Source of the DNA: Pseudomonas sp. GD04091
GTDB lineage: Bacteria; Pseudomonadota; Gammaproteobacteria; Pseudomonadales; Pseudomonadaceae
Assembly: GCF_029836165.1 (NCBI RefSeq)
Contig: NZ_JAOEBG010000004.1
Span: forward strand, 186,001-250,000
Direction of reading: 5' to 3'
DNA length: 64,000 nt
The notes under the pieces were generated by a model. It worked only from the letters and a program-made list of their open reading frames with translations, searched no databases and had not been told where the DNA came from. Position numbers and translations under genes: made by a program. Positions 30,155 through 37,428 of the stretch are shown one piece after another; position 1 is the first letter of the stretch; every line of letters begins with the position of its first letter.

Positions 30155-30376
30155 ATGCCAAGTCCACAGCTGTATACCATCGACTATCTCCTGCACGGAG
30201 AGCCGCGGCGCTTCATCATCCGCCTGGAGCGCATGGACAATGCCGAGGCCTGGCATTGGGCCAGTTGCGATGCGGGATTGGGGATCATTCCCAAGTTCGG
30301 GCGGGAAAAGATCAGAAAGGTCAGCCGGCCGATAGCCGAACGGCATGGCATCACTGACGTGCGCTGGCGCGTGTGA
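30155..30376 (+). CDS. Small hypothetical protein
   Basis: 73 aa, beginning MPSPQLYTIDYLLHGEPRRF. GAGGAGG lies about 10 bp upstream. The sequence is Trp/Arg-rich (NAEAWHWASCDAGLG) without signal peptide or membrane helix. It resembles small uncharacterised Pseudomonas proteins of similar size, but I cannot name a function. A strong hairpin follows 13 bp after the stop. Confidence 0.6.
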   Translation: MPSPQLYTIDYLLHGEPRRFIIRLERMDNAEAWHWASCDAGLGIIPKFGREKIRKVSRPIAERHGITDVRWRV

Positions 30377-30389
30377 TCGACCTTAACAG

Positions 30390-30425
30390 CGCTGCGTCCT
30401 GGCGTCGCAACGCCGGGACGCAGCG
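30390..30425. terminator. Bidirectional 16-bp hairpin
   Basis: CGCTGCGTCCTGGCGT (30390-30405), loop CGCA, then ACGCCGGGACGCAGCG (30410-30425). The stem is perfect except for one T-G wobble. It lies exactly between two convergent small genes. Confidence 0.75.
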
Positions 30426-30435
30426 GCGCTGCGGG

Positions 30436-30603
30436 TCAGGCGCCGGACTCCGGATCGCTCGCCGGCACGCCGGGCGGCTCCTGCTCCTCGGTCAGGTTGG
30501 GGTCGGCATCCGGGTCATCGGCACGGTCGTTGCGTTTTCCGGGCTCCAGCTCCGGCCAGTCGCTCTGGGCGTCGCCACCGCCCATCCAGAGGTTCTCGTT
30601 CAT
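30436..30603 (-). CDS. Small acidic hypothetical protein
   Basis: 55 aa from an ATG at 30603 with GAGGAT 6 bp upstream. It is strongly acidic and Pro/Asp/Glu-rich (RADDPDADPNLTEEQEPPG), probably disordered. No family is recognised. The terminator beyond its stop and a plausible ribosome site support it as a gene, but it is short. Confidence 0.5.
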   Translation of the reverse strand: MNENLWMGGGDAQSDWPELEPGKRNDRADDPDADPNLTEEQEPPGVPASDPESGA

Positions 30604-30747
30604 GACGGTATCCTCGCCAGTGAGGAAAAGGCCCACCTGTGGGTGAGTCGAACACAGGACCGAGGGCAATCGCGGCCCCTCATGCATTGAGAGTCCTCGT
30701 GCGGGAGTGGGGTCGATTCGATCCAGGTCGTTGCCGACCAACGGCTC

Positions 30748-31389
30748 TCAGTTGCCGGAATACTTCACCGCCGCCGCGGTGCGGGTCGGCACGTTGAGCG
30801 TCTTGAGCAGCGAGGAGACGTGGATGCGTACGGTGAAGGGCGAGATATCCAGTGCCCGGGCGATCTCCTTGTTGGTCTTGCCCTGAGCGATCAGGCGCAA
30901 CACGTCCTGCTGGCGGTGGGTGAGCTGCTCGAGCTCGCTGGCGGCACCGGGCGCTGGCAGCAGCCCGCTGGGCAGGTACCTGACCAGCACGTCCCCCTCG
31001 CGAATGGCAAGGATGCTCGCGCCGAACTCCTCGGGGCTGACGCTCTTGCCGATGAAACCGTCCACGCCGGTGGCCATGACCTGGCCGATCACGTCTGGTT
31101 CGTCGACCATCGACACGACGATCAGGGTGGTACGCCGAAATTGCTGGCGCAATTCGGCCAGGCGGCCGATGCAGGTCAGGCCTGGGAAACGCAGGTCGAG
31201 GATCAGCGTGTCGGGAGGATCGCCGTCGCCGGCCAGCCTGAGCACGTCCTGCAGGGTACCGGCCTGCTCCAGGCAGGCTTCGGGCAGGATACGCTTCACG
31301 GTGCTGACCATGGCTTCCCTGAACAGCGGATGGTCATCCGCCACGATGATGCGACAACTCACGTCGTGTAACTCCCTGTCCTGCGACAC
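30748..31389 (-). CDS. NarL/LuxR-type response regulator
   Basis: 213 aa. The receiver domain has IIVADDHPLFREAM, phosphoacceptor Asp65 in LILDLRFPG, and GFIGKSVSPEE. The LuxR helix-turn-helix (LTHRQQDVLRLIAQGKTNKEIA, then ISPFTVRIHVSSLLKTL) ends the protein. It is divergent from, and surely works with, the hybrid histidine kinase at 31470. A GTG at 31362 is an alternative start. The pair resembles Pseudomonas regulators of ethanol and glycerol metabolism in layout, but I do not assign a target. Confidence 0.88.
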   Translation of the reverse strand: MSQDRELHDVSCRIIVADDHPLFREAMVSTVKRILPEACLEQAGTLQDVLRLAGDGDPPDTLILDLRFPGLTCIGRLAELRQQFRRTTLIVVSMVDEPDVIGQVMATGVDGFIGKSVSPEEFGASILAIREGDVLVRYLPSGLLPAPGAASELEQLTHRQQDVLRLIAQGKTNKEIARALDISPFTVRIHVSSLLKTLNVPTRTAAAVKYSGN

Positions 31390-31469
31390 ATGCTAATTTA
31401 GCAGCCAGCTGTGGCCGTTTCTCCGGCCAGATACGGAAAATGCCTACTGGCGCACAAGGACGTTACCCC

Positions 31470-33083
31470 ATGAAGTTCGAGAAGAACAACGAACTGGATC
31501 AAGCCAATCTGCGCATCATCGTCGCCTCGTGCGCGATCTCGTACGTGGCGCTGCTGGGTTTCCTGCCGGGGCGTTCGCCCACCACCTATCTGCCAGTCCT
31601 GCTCTACTACGCCGCCTTCGTGGTGGTTTCGATCGCCATGCGTCAGGCCATCAAGCGCTGGCCAGGGCATTATCCGGCGCGGCGCATCTTCGGCATGCTG
31701 GGCGACTACACCGGCACCAGTTTCGGACTGGTGGTCGGTGGCGAGACGGCGTTGCCGCTGTATGCGGTGATGGTGTGGATCAACCTGGGCAACGGCATGC
31801 GCTTCGGCTCGCGCTACCTGGCCATCGCCACGGTGCTGGCCCTGGCGGCGCTGCTGGTGGTGTGGCGGTTGACACCGTACTGGCAGGAGCAGCCGTTTCT
31901 GCTGCCGATGCTGTTGACCACCAGCACGCTGATTCCGTTCTACGCCCACCTGTTGCTGGAGCGCACGCGCAAGGCCACGGCCCTGGCCGAGGCGGCGACC
32001 CGCGAGAAATCGCGTTTCCTGGCCCAGGCCAGCCACGACCTGCGCCAACCCATCCACTCCATCGGCCTGTTCACCGCCTGCCTGCGTGAAGCGCGCCTGG
32101 GCGAGGAAGAGCGGCGCCTGGTGGACAGCATCGACCGATCGCTGCACAACGTATCGCAGCTGTTCCGTTCGATTCTCGACCTCTACACCCTGGACAACGG
32201 TCGGGTGCAACCCAAGTGCGAGACCTTCGCCGTGGATGGTCTGCTGCGCGAGTTGCTGCGCCAGAACAGCGAGGCGGCGCGCTGGGCCGGGGTGGAAATG
32301 CGCCTGGTACCGAGCCGGCACTGGACCCGCAGCGACCCCGCCATGCTGGCGACCATGGTGCAGAACGTGCTGTCCAACAGCTTCAAGTACGCTGCCGGGC
32401 GGCCCTTGCTGATCGGCGTGCGGCCGCGTGGCACGGGCCTGGCCATCGTCGTCTGCGACCAGGGCCGTGGTATCGCCGAGGAGCATCAGGGCAAGGTGTT
32501 CGAGGAGTTCTATCGGGTGCGCGAGACCCGTGACAAGGATGTCGAAGGCGTTGGCCTGGGCCTGGCCATCGTCAAGCGCTTGGGTCACCTGCTGGGGCTC
32601 GAGGTGAGTTTGTGCTCGCGTCCCGGGCATGGCACGACCGTGACGCTGCAGGGCTTGCCCCAGGTGCCCGCGCACGCGCCACGAGCGGGCAACGAACCGG
32701 CGCAGCAGGCCGGGCTGCTGACCGGCCTGCGGGTGTGCCTGGTCGAGGATGATCGCAACGTGTTGCAGGCCACCACGGCCTTGTTGCGGCGCTGGGGATG
32801 CGAGGTGCAGGCTGCCGAGTCGCCCCATGGGCTGACCAGCGACTGTGACGTGATCGTCGCGGATTACGACCTCGGACCGCAGGCGACAGGCATCGACTGT
32901 ATCGACAACCTGCGAGCCCAACGCGGGCGGGCGGTACCGGCGTTGATCATGACCGGGCACGACACCGACCGGCTGCAGGCGGCGCTGCAGGCCCGTGGCA
33001 TCGAGGTGCTGAGCAAGCCGGTGCGACCGGCGGAACTGCGTGCGGCCTTGCGCGGCCTCAGGGAAGCGGCGCCGGTCAGTTAG
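31470..33083 (+). CDS. Hybrid sensor histidine kinase with C-terminal receiver
   Basis: 537 aa. An N-terminal membrane domain of five to six helices (residues about 15-165) is followed by a HisKA helix with the phosphoacceptor in ASHDLRQPIHSIG (His189). The ATPase domain has N-box VQNVLSNSFKYA, G1 DQGRGIAEEH and G2 GVGLGLAIVKRLG. A receiver domain follows from about residue 412 (LVEDDRNVLQATT, DVIVADYDLG, VLSKPVRPAEL). There is no periplasmic sensor, so the signal is probably membrane-borne. It is divergent from its likely partner regulator. The ATG at 31470 has AAGGA upstream; an in-frame ATG lies 30 bp earlier. Confidence 0.9.
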   Translation: MKFEKNNELDQANLRIIVASCAISYVALLGFLPGRSPTTYLPVLLYYAAFVVVSIAMRQAIKRWPGHYPARRIFGMLGDYTGTSFGLVVGGETALPLYAVMVWINLGNGMRFGSRYLAIATVLALAALLVVWRLTPYWQEQPFLLPMLLTTSTLIPFYAHLLLERTRKATALAEAATREKSRFLAQASHDLRQPIHSIGLFTACLREARLGEEERRLVDSIDRSLHNVSQLFRSILDLYTLDNGRVQPKCETFAVDGLLRELLRQNSEAARWAGVEMRLVPSRHWTRSDPAMLATMVQNVLSNSFKYAAGRPLLIGVRPRGTGLAIVVCDQGRGIAEEHQGKVFEEFYRVRETRDKDVEGVGLGLAIVKRLGHLLGLEVSLCSRPGHGTTVTLQGLPQVPAHAPRAGNEPAQQAGLLTGLRVCLVEDDRNVLQATTALLRRWGCEVQAAESPHGLTSDCDVIVADYDLGPQATGIDCIDNLRAQRGRAVPALIMTGHDTDRLQAALQARGIEVLSKPVRPAELRAALRGLREAAPVS

Positions 33084-33100
33084 CCCGGCGCTGGCGGGTA

Positions 33101-33412
33101 TCACTGGAATACCGGGGCCTGGCCTTCCTTCCAGCAAGTGGGCGACGGGGTGATGAGCCCCATGCCGGCCACCGCGACCATGCCACCGCTGGCCACTTGG
33201 CAGTCGTAGGCGCCTTTGGCGGTGATGGCGGTGAAGTAGGTGGTGCTGGAGTCACTGCGCACGTTGCTGACCTTGCTCACCGGCACGCCGAGGGTGACCT
33301 GCGAGCGTTGCTTGAGGGTGTCGGCGTTGGGGCTGGCGGTCTGGCAGGCGACCAGCCCAGCGGCCACGGCGAGCACGGCCAGTGGCTTGAGGGTACGGAG
33401 CATGGATTTCAT
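33101..33412 (-). CDS. Small lipoprotein
   Basis: 103 aa. It has a lipobox (LAVAAGLVAC, Cys23), so the mature protein of about 80 residues is lipid-anchored. Two further cysteines (AYDCQV and SPTCWK) could pair. The body, with SKVSNVRSDSSTTYFTA, is of unknown function. AAGGAAG precedes the ATG. It converges on the histidine kinase gene with 17 bp between stops. Confidence 0.78.
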   Translation of the reverse strand: MKSMLRTLKPLAVLAVAAGLVACQTASPNADTLKQRSQVTLGVPVSKVSNVRSDSSTTYFTAITAKGAYDCQVASGGMVAVAGMGLITPSPTCWKEGQAPVFQ

Positions 33413-33559
33413 CGTGAAGCTTCCTTGGCATTGTTTGAATGCACCGCCGTGGCCGCCAGGAAGGGGATGGACTGGCGACGCAGGCGGTGAGGGCGACTAT
33501 AGCGCCGGGGCCTCGGGAAGCGCTGTAGGGCAGGTGTACGAGGTGGCCATTTGCCTTCT

Positions 33560-34288
33560 TCAGGGTTGCCGGGCAATCAGGATCGACCCAGCCGAGCGAT
33601 GAGCGAGCAGCTGTTCATCCACCAGGCGGTCGGCGTCGGCCAGGCTGGCGACCTGGTACCAGTGGCCGGCGGGATGCACGGTGGCGATCGGGCCACGGTT
33701 GCACGGGTACTGGCAGTGGGTGCGGGTAATCAGCACGCCGTCAGCCGTTTCGATCGCCGCCGCCGCGGCCAGGCGCTGGCGTACATGCTTCCACAGGGGC
33801 AGGGCGCCGCGCCGCACGCAACGCGCGCCGATGCACAGGAACAGTTGATGGCGGTGCGCTGGAATTCGTGACCAGTCCGGCTTGGCCGCCACTTCGGCGA
33901 CGCCGTCGCAGCTCAGTTGCTCGTCGCGCTGCTCGATCAGCGCGCAGGCCTTGGCCGCCGACAAAGGCTGGCGCCCCAGCAGCGGCGTGCTGACGAACAG
34001 GCGCCGGGCAGCCTCGGTCGAGCCGGCAAGCTGTGCCAGCTCGCTGCGCAGCCAGTCGAGGTAGGCGCTGTCGGCGGTAGGGTCGAGGTCGACCAGCAGC
34101 AGCGTGCCGCTGGCCTGCGCGAGAAATTGGCGCACGGCCAGCCAAAGGCCATCGAAACCCGTCGCCGTGTCGATCAAGGCATCAGCGACCGCCGGGCCGC
34201 GCAGGGCCAGCAGTTGCCGGCGAAAGGCCTCGCTGGCGCTGCCGTTGGACAGGTCCGGGCCGACGAACAGCACCTGGTCATGGCTCAT
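33560..34288 (-). CDS. Thioredoxin-like 2Fe-2S ferredoxin-domain protein of the B12 operon
   Basis: 242 aa. The C-terminal about 90 residues hold four cysteines in HQLFLCIGARCVRRGA and THCQYPCNRG, the pattern of thioredoxin-fold 2Fe-2S ferredoxins found near cobalamin genes. The N-terminal part (VLFVGPDLSNGSASEAFRR and LLLVDLDPTADSAYLDWLR) resembles a chelatase-like or sirohydrochlorin-binding fold but I cannot name it. It starts 1 bp after the permease gene and is the last gene of the riboswitch-controlled operon, so a role in reducing or handling imported corrinoid is likely (inference). Confidence 0.75.
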   Translation of the reverse strand: MSHDQVLFVGPDLSNGSASEAFRRQLLALRGPAVADALIDTATGFDGLWLAVRQFLAQASGTLLLVDLDPTADSAYLDWLRSELAQLAGSTEAARRLFVSTPLLGRQPLSAAKACALIEQRDEQLSCDGVAEVAAKPDWSRIPAHRHQLFLCIGARCVRRGALPLWKHVRQRLAAAAAIETADGVLITRTHCQYPCNRGPIATVHPAGHWYQVASLADADRLVDEQLLAHRSAGSILIARQP

Positions 34289-34289
34289 C

Positions 34290-35312
34290 TCAGGGTTTCC
34301 TGCGCAGCAGCATGATGAAGAACAACCCGCCGATCGCCGCCGTGGCGATACCGATCGGCAGGTCCTGGGGCGCGATCAGGGTACGTGCCGCCATGTCCAC
34401 CCAGACCACGAACAGCGCCCCGAGCAGCGCACAGGCTGGCAGCAGCCGGCGATGTTCGGCGCCAACCAGGCGCCGTGCCATGTGCGGCAGCATCAGGCCG
34501 ACGAAGCCGATGGCCCCGGACAACGACACCAGCACCCCGGTCAGCAAGGCGCAGCCGACGAACACCTGGGCGCGCACGCGGCGGGTGTCGAAACCCAGGC
34601 TCACGGCCGTCTGCTCGCCGCTCATCAGGGCGTTGAGGGCGCGCGCCAGGCTCATCAACAGGGCGAAACCGGCCAGCACGGCCAGCGCCGGCAGCCACAG
34701 CAGCGACCACTGGGCCAGGCCCAGGCCGCCGAGCATCCAGAACATCACCGAGCTGGCCGCGTGCGGGTCGCCGGTATACAGCAGCAGGTTGGCCAGCGCC
34801 ATCACCACGAACGACACTGCCACTCCGGCCAGCAGCAGCCGGTCGCTGTCCAGCCGTCCTCGCCGGCTGGCCACGCCCATCACCAGCACCATGCAGCCCA
34901 GGGCGCCGAGGAAGGCCGCCAGCGGCAGGCTGAAAACCCCGGCGAACGGGCCGAGGAACACCACCACCAGCACCGCGCCAAGCACCGCGCCGGAACTCAC
35001 GCCGAGCAGATGCGGGTCGGCCAGCGGATTGCGCGTCACGGCCTGCAGCGCGCCACCGACCAGGGCCAGCCCGGCGCCCACCAGCGCGCCGAGCAGCACC
35101 CGCGGCGCCCGCAGCTGCCAGACGATCTGCGTCTGGCCACGGCTGACCTCGCCACCCTGGAGGATCCCCAGCGCTTGCAGGACGATGTCCAGCACCTTGG
35201 CCAACGGCACCTGCGCGGCGCCAAAGCCCAGCGACAGCAGGCAGGAAAGCAGCAGGGCGATGAACAGGCCGGTCAACAGCAAGCGATAGGCCGCCGGGCT
35301 GCGCACCGGCAT
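34290..35312 (-). CDS. btuC: BtuC/FecCD-family permease, cobalamin uptake
   Basis: 340 aa with about ten helices. Family landmarks are LRAPRVLLGALVGAGLALVG, NPLADPHLLGVSSGA, GFDTRRVRAQVF and AIGFVGLMLPHMARRL, followed by LPIGIATAAIGGLFFIMLL. It forms the inner-membrane channel with the ATPase encoded upstream. The ATG at 35312 shares one base with the btuF-like stop (TGATG). B12 specificity comes from the riboswitch heading the operon rather than from the permease sequence itself, since siderophore permeases look alike. Confidence 0.85.
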   Translation of the reverse strand: MPVRSPAAYRLLLTGLFIALLLSCLLSLGFGAAQVPLAKVLDIVLQALGILQGGEVSRGQTQIVWQLRAPRVLLGALVGAGLALVGGALQAVTRNPLADPHLLGVSSGAVLGAVLVVVFLGPFAGVFSLPLAAFLGALGCMVLVMGVASRRGRLDSDRLLLAGVAVSFVVMALANLLLYTGDPHAASSVMFWMLGGLGLAQWSLLWLPALAVLAGFALLMSLARALNALMSGEQTAVSLGFDTRRVRAQVFVGCALLTGVLVSLSGAIGFVGLMLPHMARRLVGAEHRRLLPACALLGALFVVWVDMAARTLIAPQDLPIGIATAAIGGLFFIMLLRRKP

Positions 35313-36274
35313 CACTGCTGGGCTCCGGCGAACAGCCGCGGATGCAGGGCGCTCGCCAGGCGCTCGATGGCTGCGGCGTTGTCCACCGAAGGGGTCACCT
35401 GCAGATAGGACAGCACCACGAAGCGCCGCTCACGAATGGCGGTGACGTCGCCCAGGGCCGGATGCTGGAGCAGGAAGTCGCGCTTGTGCTGCCAGGAGGT
35501 CGGTCCATAGTCGACGATCACGATGACCTCGGGATCGCGTTCGACCACGCTTTCCCAGCTGACTTCGGTCCAGCTGGCCCGTACATCGGCCATGACGTTG
35601 TCGCCACCCGCCGTCGTGATCAGGGCCTGGGGCATGCCCAGGCGACCGGAAGTGGTCGGGCGGTCTTCGCCGCTGTCGTAGAGAAAGACGCGGGGCCTGG
35701 CGTGCGCGCCGGCCAGTGACGTGGTGACGCGTGCCACCCGCTGGCGCAGTTGGTCGATCAGGGCCTCGGCCCGCGGGGTCACGGCGAAGATCCGGCCCAG
35801 GTTGGCCAGGTCGGTGTACAGGTCGTCGAGGCTCGCGGGCGGCCTGGGCATGATGCGCGAGCAGGACTCGCTGAGTTCGTACACCGGAATCCCGAAAGGC
35901 GCCAGGCGCTGCGGGGTGACCGGCCCGCCGACCTGCATGCCGTAGCTCCAGCCGGCGAACAGGAAGTCGACGTTCGCATCCAGCAGGTTCTCCACCGACG
36001 GGTAGCGCGGGGCAAGCTCCGGCAGGCCGCTCAAGGCCTGGTGCATCGACGGGTCGAGGCTTTTCCAGCCGCTGATGCCGCTGTAGCCGACCATGTGCTC
36101 GCGCAGCCCCAGGGCCAGGAGCATGCCGGTCAGGTTGACATCATGACTGACGGCCCGTTGCGGGGCATGCTCGAAGGTCACGTCGCGGTCGCAGCTGCGC
36201 ACGGTCACGGGGTAGTCGCCGGCCAGCGCGCGCAGGGGCAGGGTGGCGAGCAGGGTCAAGAGAAGGCGTTTCAT
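35312..36274 (-). CDS. btuF: BtuF-like periplasmic substrate-binding protein
   Basis: 320 aa. A signal peptide (MKRLLLTLLATLPLRALA, cleaved before GDY) is followed by a class III binding protein: AVSHDVNLTGMLLALGL, YPSVENLLDANVDFLFAGW and VIVIVDYGPTSW. Binding proteins of this type capture cobalamin or ferric siderophores. The ATG at 36274 overlaps the ATPase stop by 4 bp (ATGA). The riboswitch makes corrinoid the best guess. It is longer than E. coli BtuF (266 aa). Confidence 0.8.
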   Translation of the reverse strand: MKRLLLTLLATLPLRALAGDYPVTVRSCDRDVTFEHAPQRAVSHDVNLTGMLLALGLREHMVGYSGISGWKSLDPSMHQALSGLPELAPRYPSVENLLDANVDFLFAGWSYGMQVGGPVTPQRLAPFGIPVYELSESCSRIMPRPPASLDDLYTDLANLGRIFAVTPRAEALIDQLRQRVARVTTSLAGAHARPRVFLYDSGEDRPTTSGRLGMPQALITTAGGDNVMADVRASWTEVSWESVVERDPEVIVIVDYGPTSWQHKRDFLLQHPALGDVTAIRERRFVVLSYLQVTPSVDNAAAIERLASALHPRLFAGAQQ

Positions 36275-37047
36275 GCGTGGCTGATCCAGGTGATGCGTGG
36301 GTGCCGGCCCACGGGATGGCGGTCGACCAGGGCATGTACGCCGAACACCTCGGCCAGGCACTGTTCGGTCAGCACCTGATCGGGCGTGCCCTGGGCGACG
36401 ATGCGCCCCTGTTCGATCACGTACAGCCGGTCGCAGAAAGTTGCCGCCAGGTTCAGGTCATGGAAGCTCGCCAGCAGGCTCAGGCCGGTGCCGCGCAGGT
36501 GGTGCAGCAGTGCCAGCTGATGGCGTGGGTCCAGGTGGTTGGTGGGCTCGTCCAGCACCAGCAGGTGCGGTTGCTGGGCCAGGGCGCGGGCCAGCAGCAC
36601 GCGCTGCTTCTCGCCGCCGGACAGGCCACAGAAGCCTTGCCCGGCGCGCTCGCCAAGGCCCAGCTGGCGCAGGGCCTGGTCGACCGGTGCCGGATCGCCG
36701 TCGCCGTCCAGCCAGCCCAGGTGCGGGGTACGGCCCATGGCGACGACATCGCGCACGCTCAGGCCGAAGTCCTCGGGAAACTCCTGCTGCATGACCGCGA
36801 TCCGCTGGGCCAGCCAGCGCGGCGTCTGCCGCCAGATATCCTGGCCGTCGAACAGCACCCGGCCCGATTGCGGGCGGCTGAAGCGGTAGGCACAACGCAG
36901 CAGGCTGGTCTTGCCGCTGCCGTTGGGGCCGATCAGGCCGACGCTCTCGCCGGGATGCACGTCGAGGTCGATGCCGTCGAGCAGCGAGGGCCCGCCGGGA
37001 GACGGCGACCAGTGCAGGCGTTCGATGCGCAGGAGAGGCGAAGCCAT
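36271..37047 (-). CDS. btuD: BtuD-like ABC transporter ATPase
   Basis: 258 aa from the ATG at 37047. Walker A GPNGSGKTSLLR, signature LSGGEKQRVLLARALA, Walker B LLVLDEPTNHLD and the switch His in ASFHDLNLAA are all present. It powers uptake through the FecCD-type permease. It is the first gene after the cobalamin riboswitch. Its ribosome site is weak (GGTGG) and lies inside a stem, as expected for translational riboswitch control. Confidence 0.88.
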   Translation of the reverse strand: MASPLLRIERLHWSPSPGGPSLLDGIDLDVHPGESVGLIGPNGSGKTSLLRCAYRFSRPQSGRVLFDGQDIWRQTPRWLAQRIAVMQQEFPEDFGLSVRDVVAMGRTPHLGWLDGDGDPAPVDQALRQLGLGERAGQGFCGLSGGEKQRVLLARALAQQPHLLVLDEPTNHLDPRHQLALLHHLRGTGLSLLASFHDLNLAATFCDRLYVIEQGRIVAQGTPDQVLTEQCLAEVFGVHALVDRHPVGRHPRITWISHA

Positions 37048-37055
37048 GGAAGAAC

Positions 37056-37087
37056 CACCGTCACGGAGCGAATGAACCCCGACGGTG
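37056..37087 (-). promoter_or_regulatory. Stem that can sequester the btuD ribosome site
   Basis: On the minus strand CACCGTC (37087-37081) can pair with GACGGTG (37062-37056). The second arm overlaps the GGTGG that precedes the btuD ATG by about 8 bp. This is a plausible OFF-state of the riboswitch expression platform. Pairing is seen in the sequence; the switching role is inferred. Confidence 0.55.
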
Positions 37088-37164
37088 AGCGTGCGTGAAG
37101 GTGTTGCAGACAGCAGGAGGCCGCAAGACCGGCGCGCACCCGCCCACCGCGGGAGTAGCCAACA

Positions 37165-37350
37165 GGCGTTCCAGGCCGGTCTCCGGGCTTGCGAGGGTCG
37201 TGAGTCATTCACCTTCCCATGCCCGGGGCACAGTGGTCTGTCGAATGCCTTGCTCGCTTACCGTTGCGGGGGCAGCGCCGGACTACCCGCACGAGGCGAG
37301 GCACCGGCTTCCCGTTTAACCCCTGGCGCGGCGGCCAGGGACACCTGAAA
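37165..37350 (-). ncRNA. Cobalamin riboswitch
   Basis: Read on the minus strand, the conserved blocks come in the right order: AAACGGGAAGCCGGTG (about 37317-37302), GCGCTGCCCCCGCAACGGTA, GAAGGTGAATGAC, and the B12 box AGCCCGGAGACCGGCC (37189-37174). The spacing fits the AdoCbl-class aptamer. Binding of cobalamin should lower expression of the four-gene transporter operon that follows. A short stem CCCGC-GCGGG (37139-37153) lies between aptamer and gene. Confidence 0.93.
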
Positions 37351-37391
37351 ACAAGGGGCGCATATGAGCATTTATGCGTGGACGAGTCAAT

Positions 37392-37417
37392 GTGGGCGCG
37401 GGCGACCCCGCTCCCAC
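37392..37417. terminator. Hairpin between paaZ and the riboswitch
   Basis: GTGGG-C-GCGGG pairs with CCCGC-T-CCCAC, with one mismatch and a 4-nt loop, 12 bp beyond the paaZ stop. No T-run follows on the minus strand. It is likely a terminator or a REP-type stem separating paaZ from the B12 operon. Confidence 0.5.
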
Positions 37418-37428
37418 CGGTCCACAAG

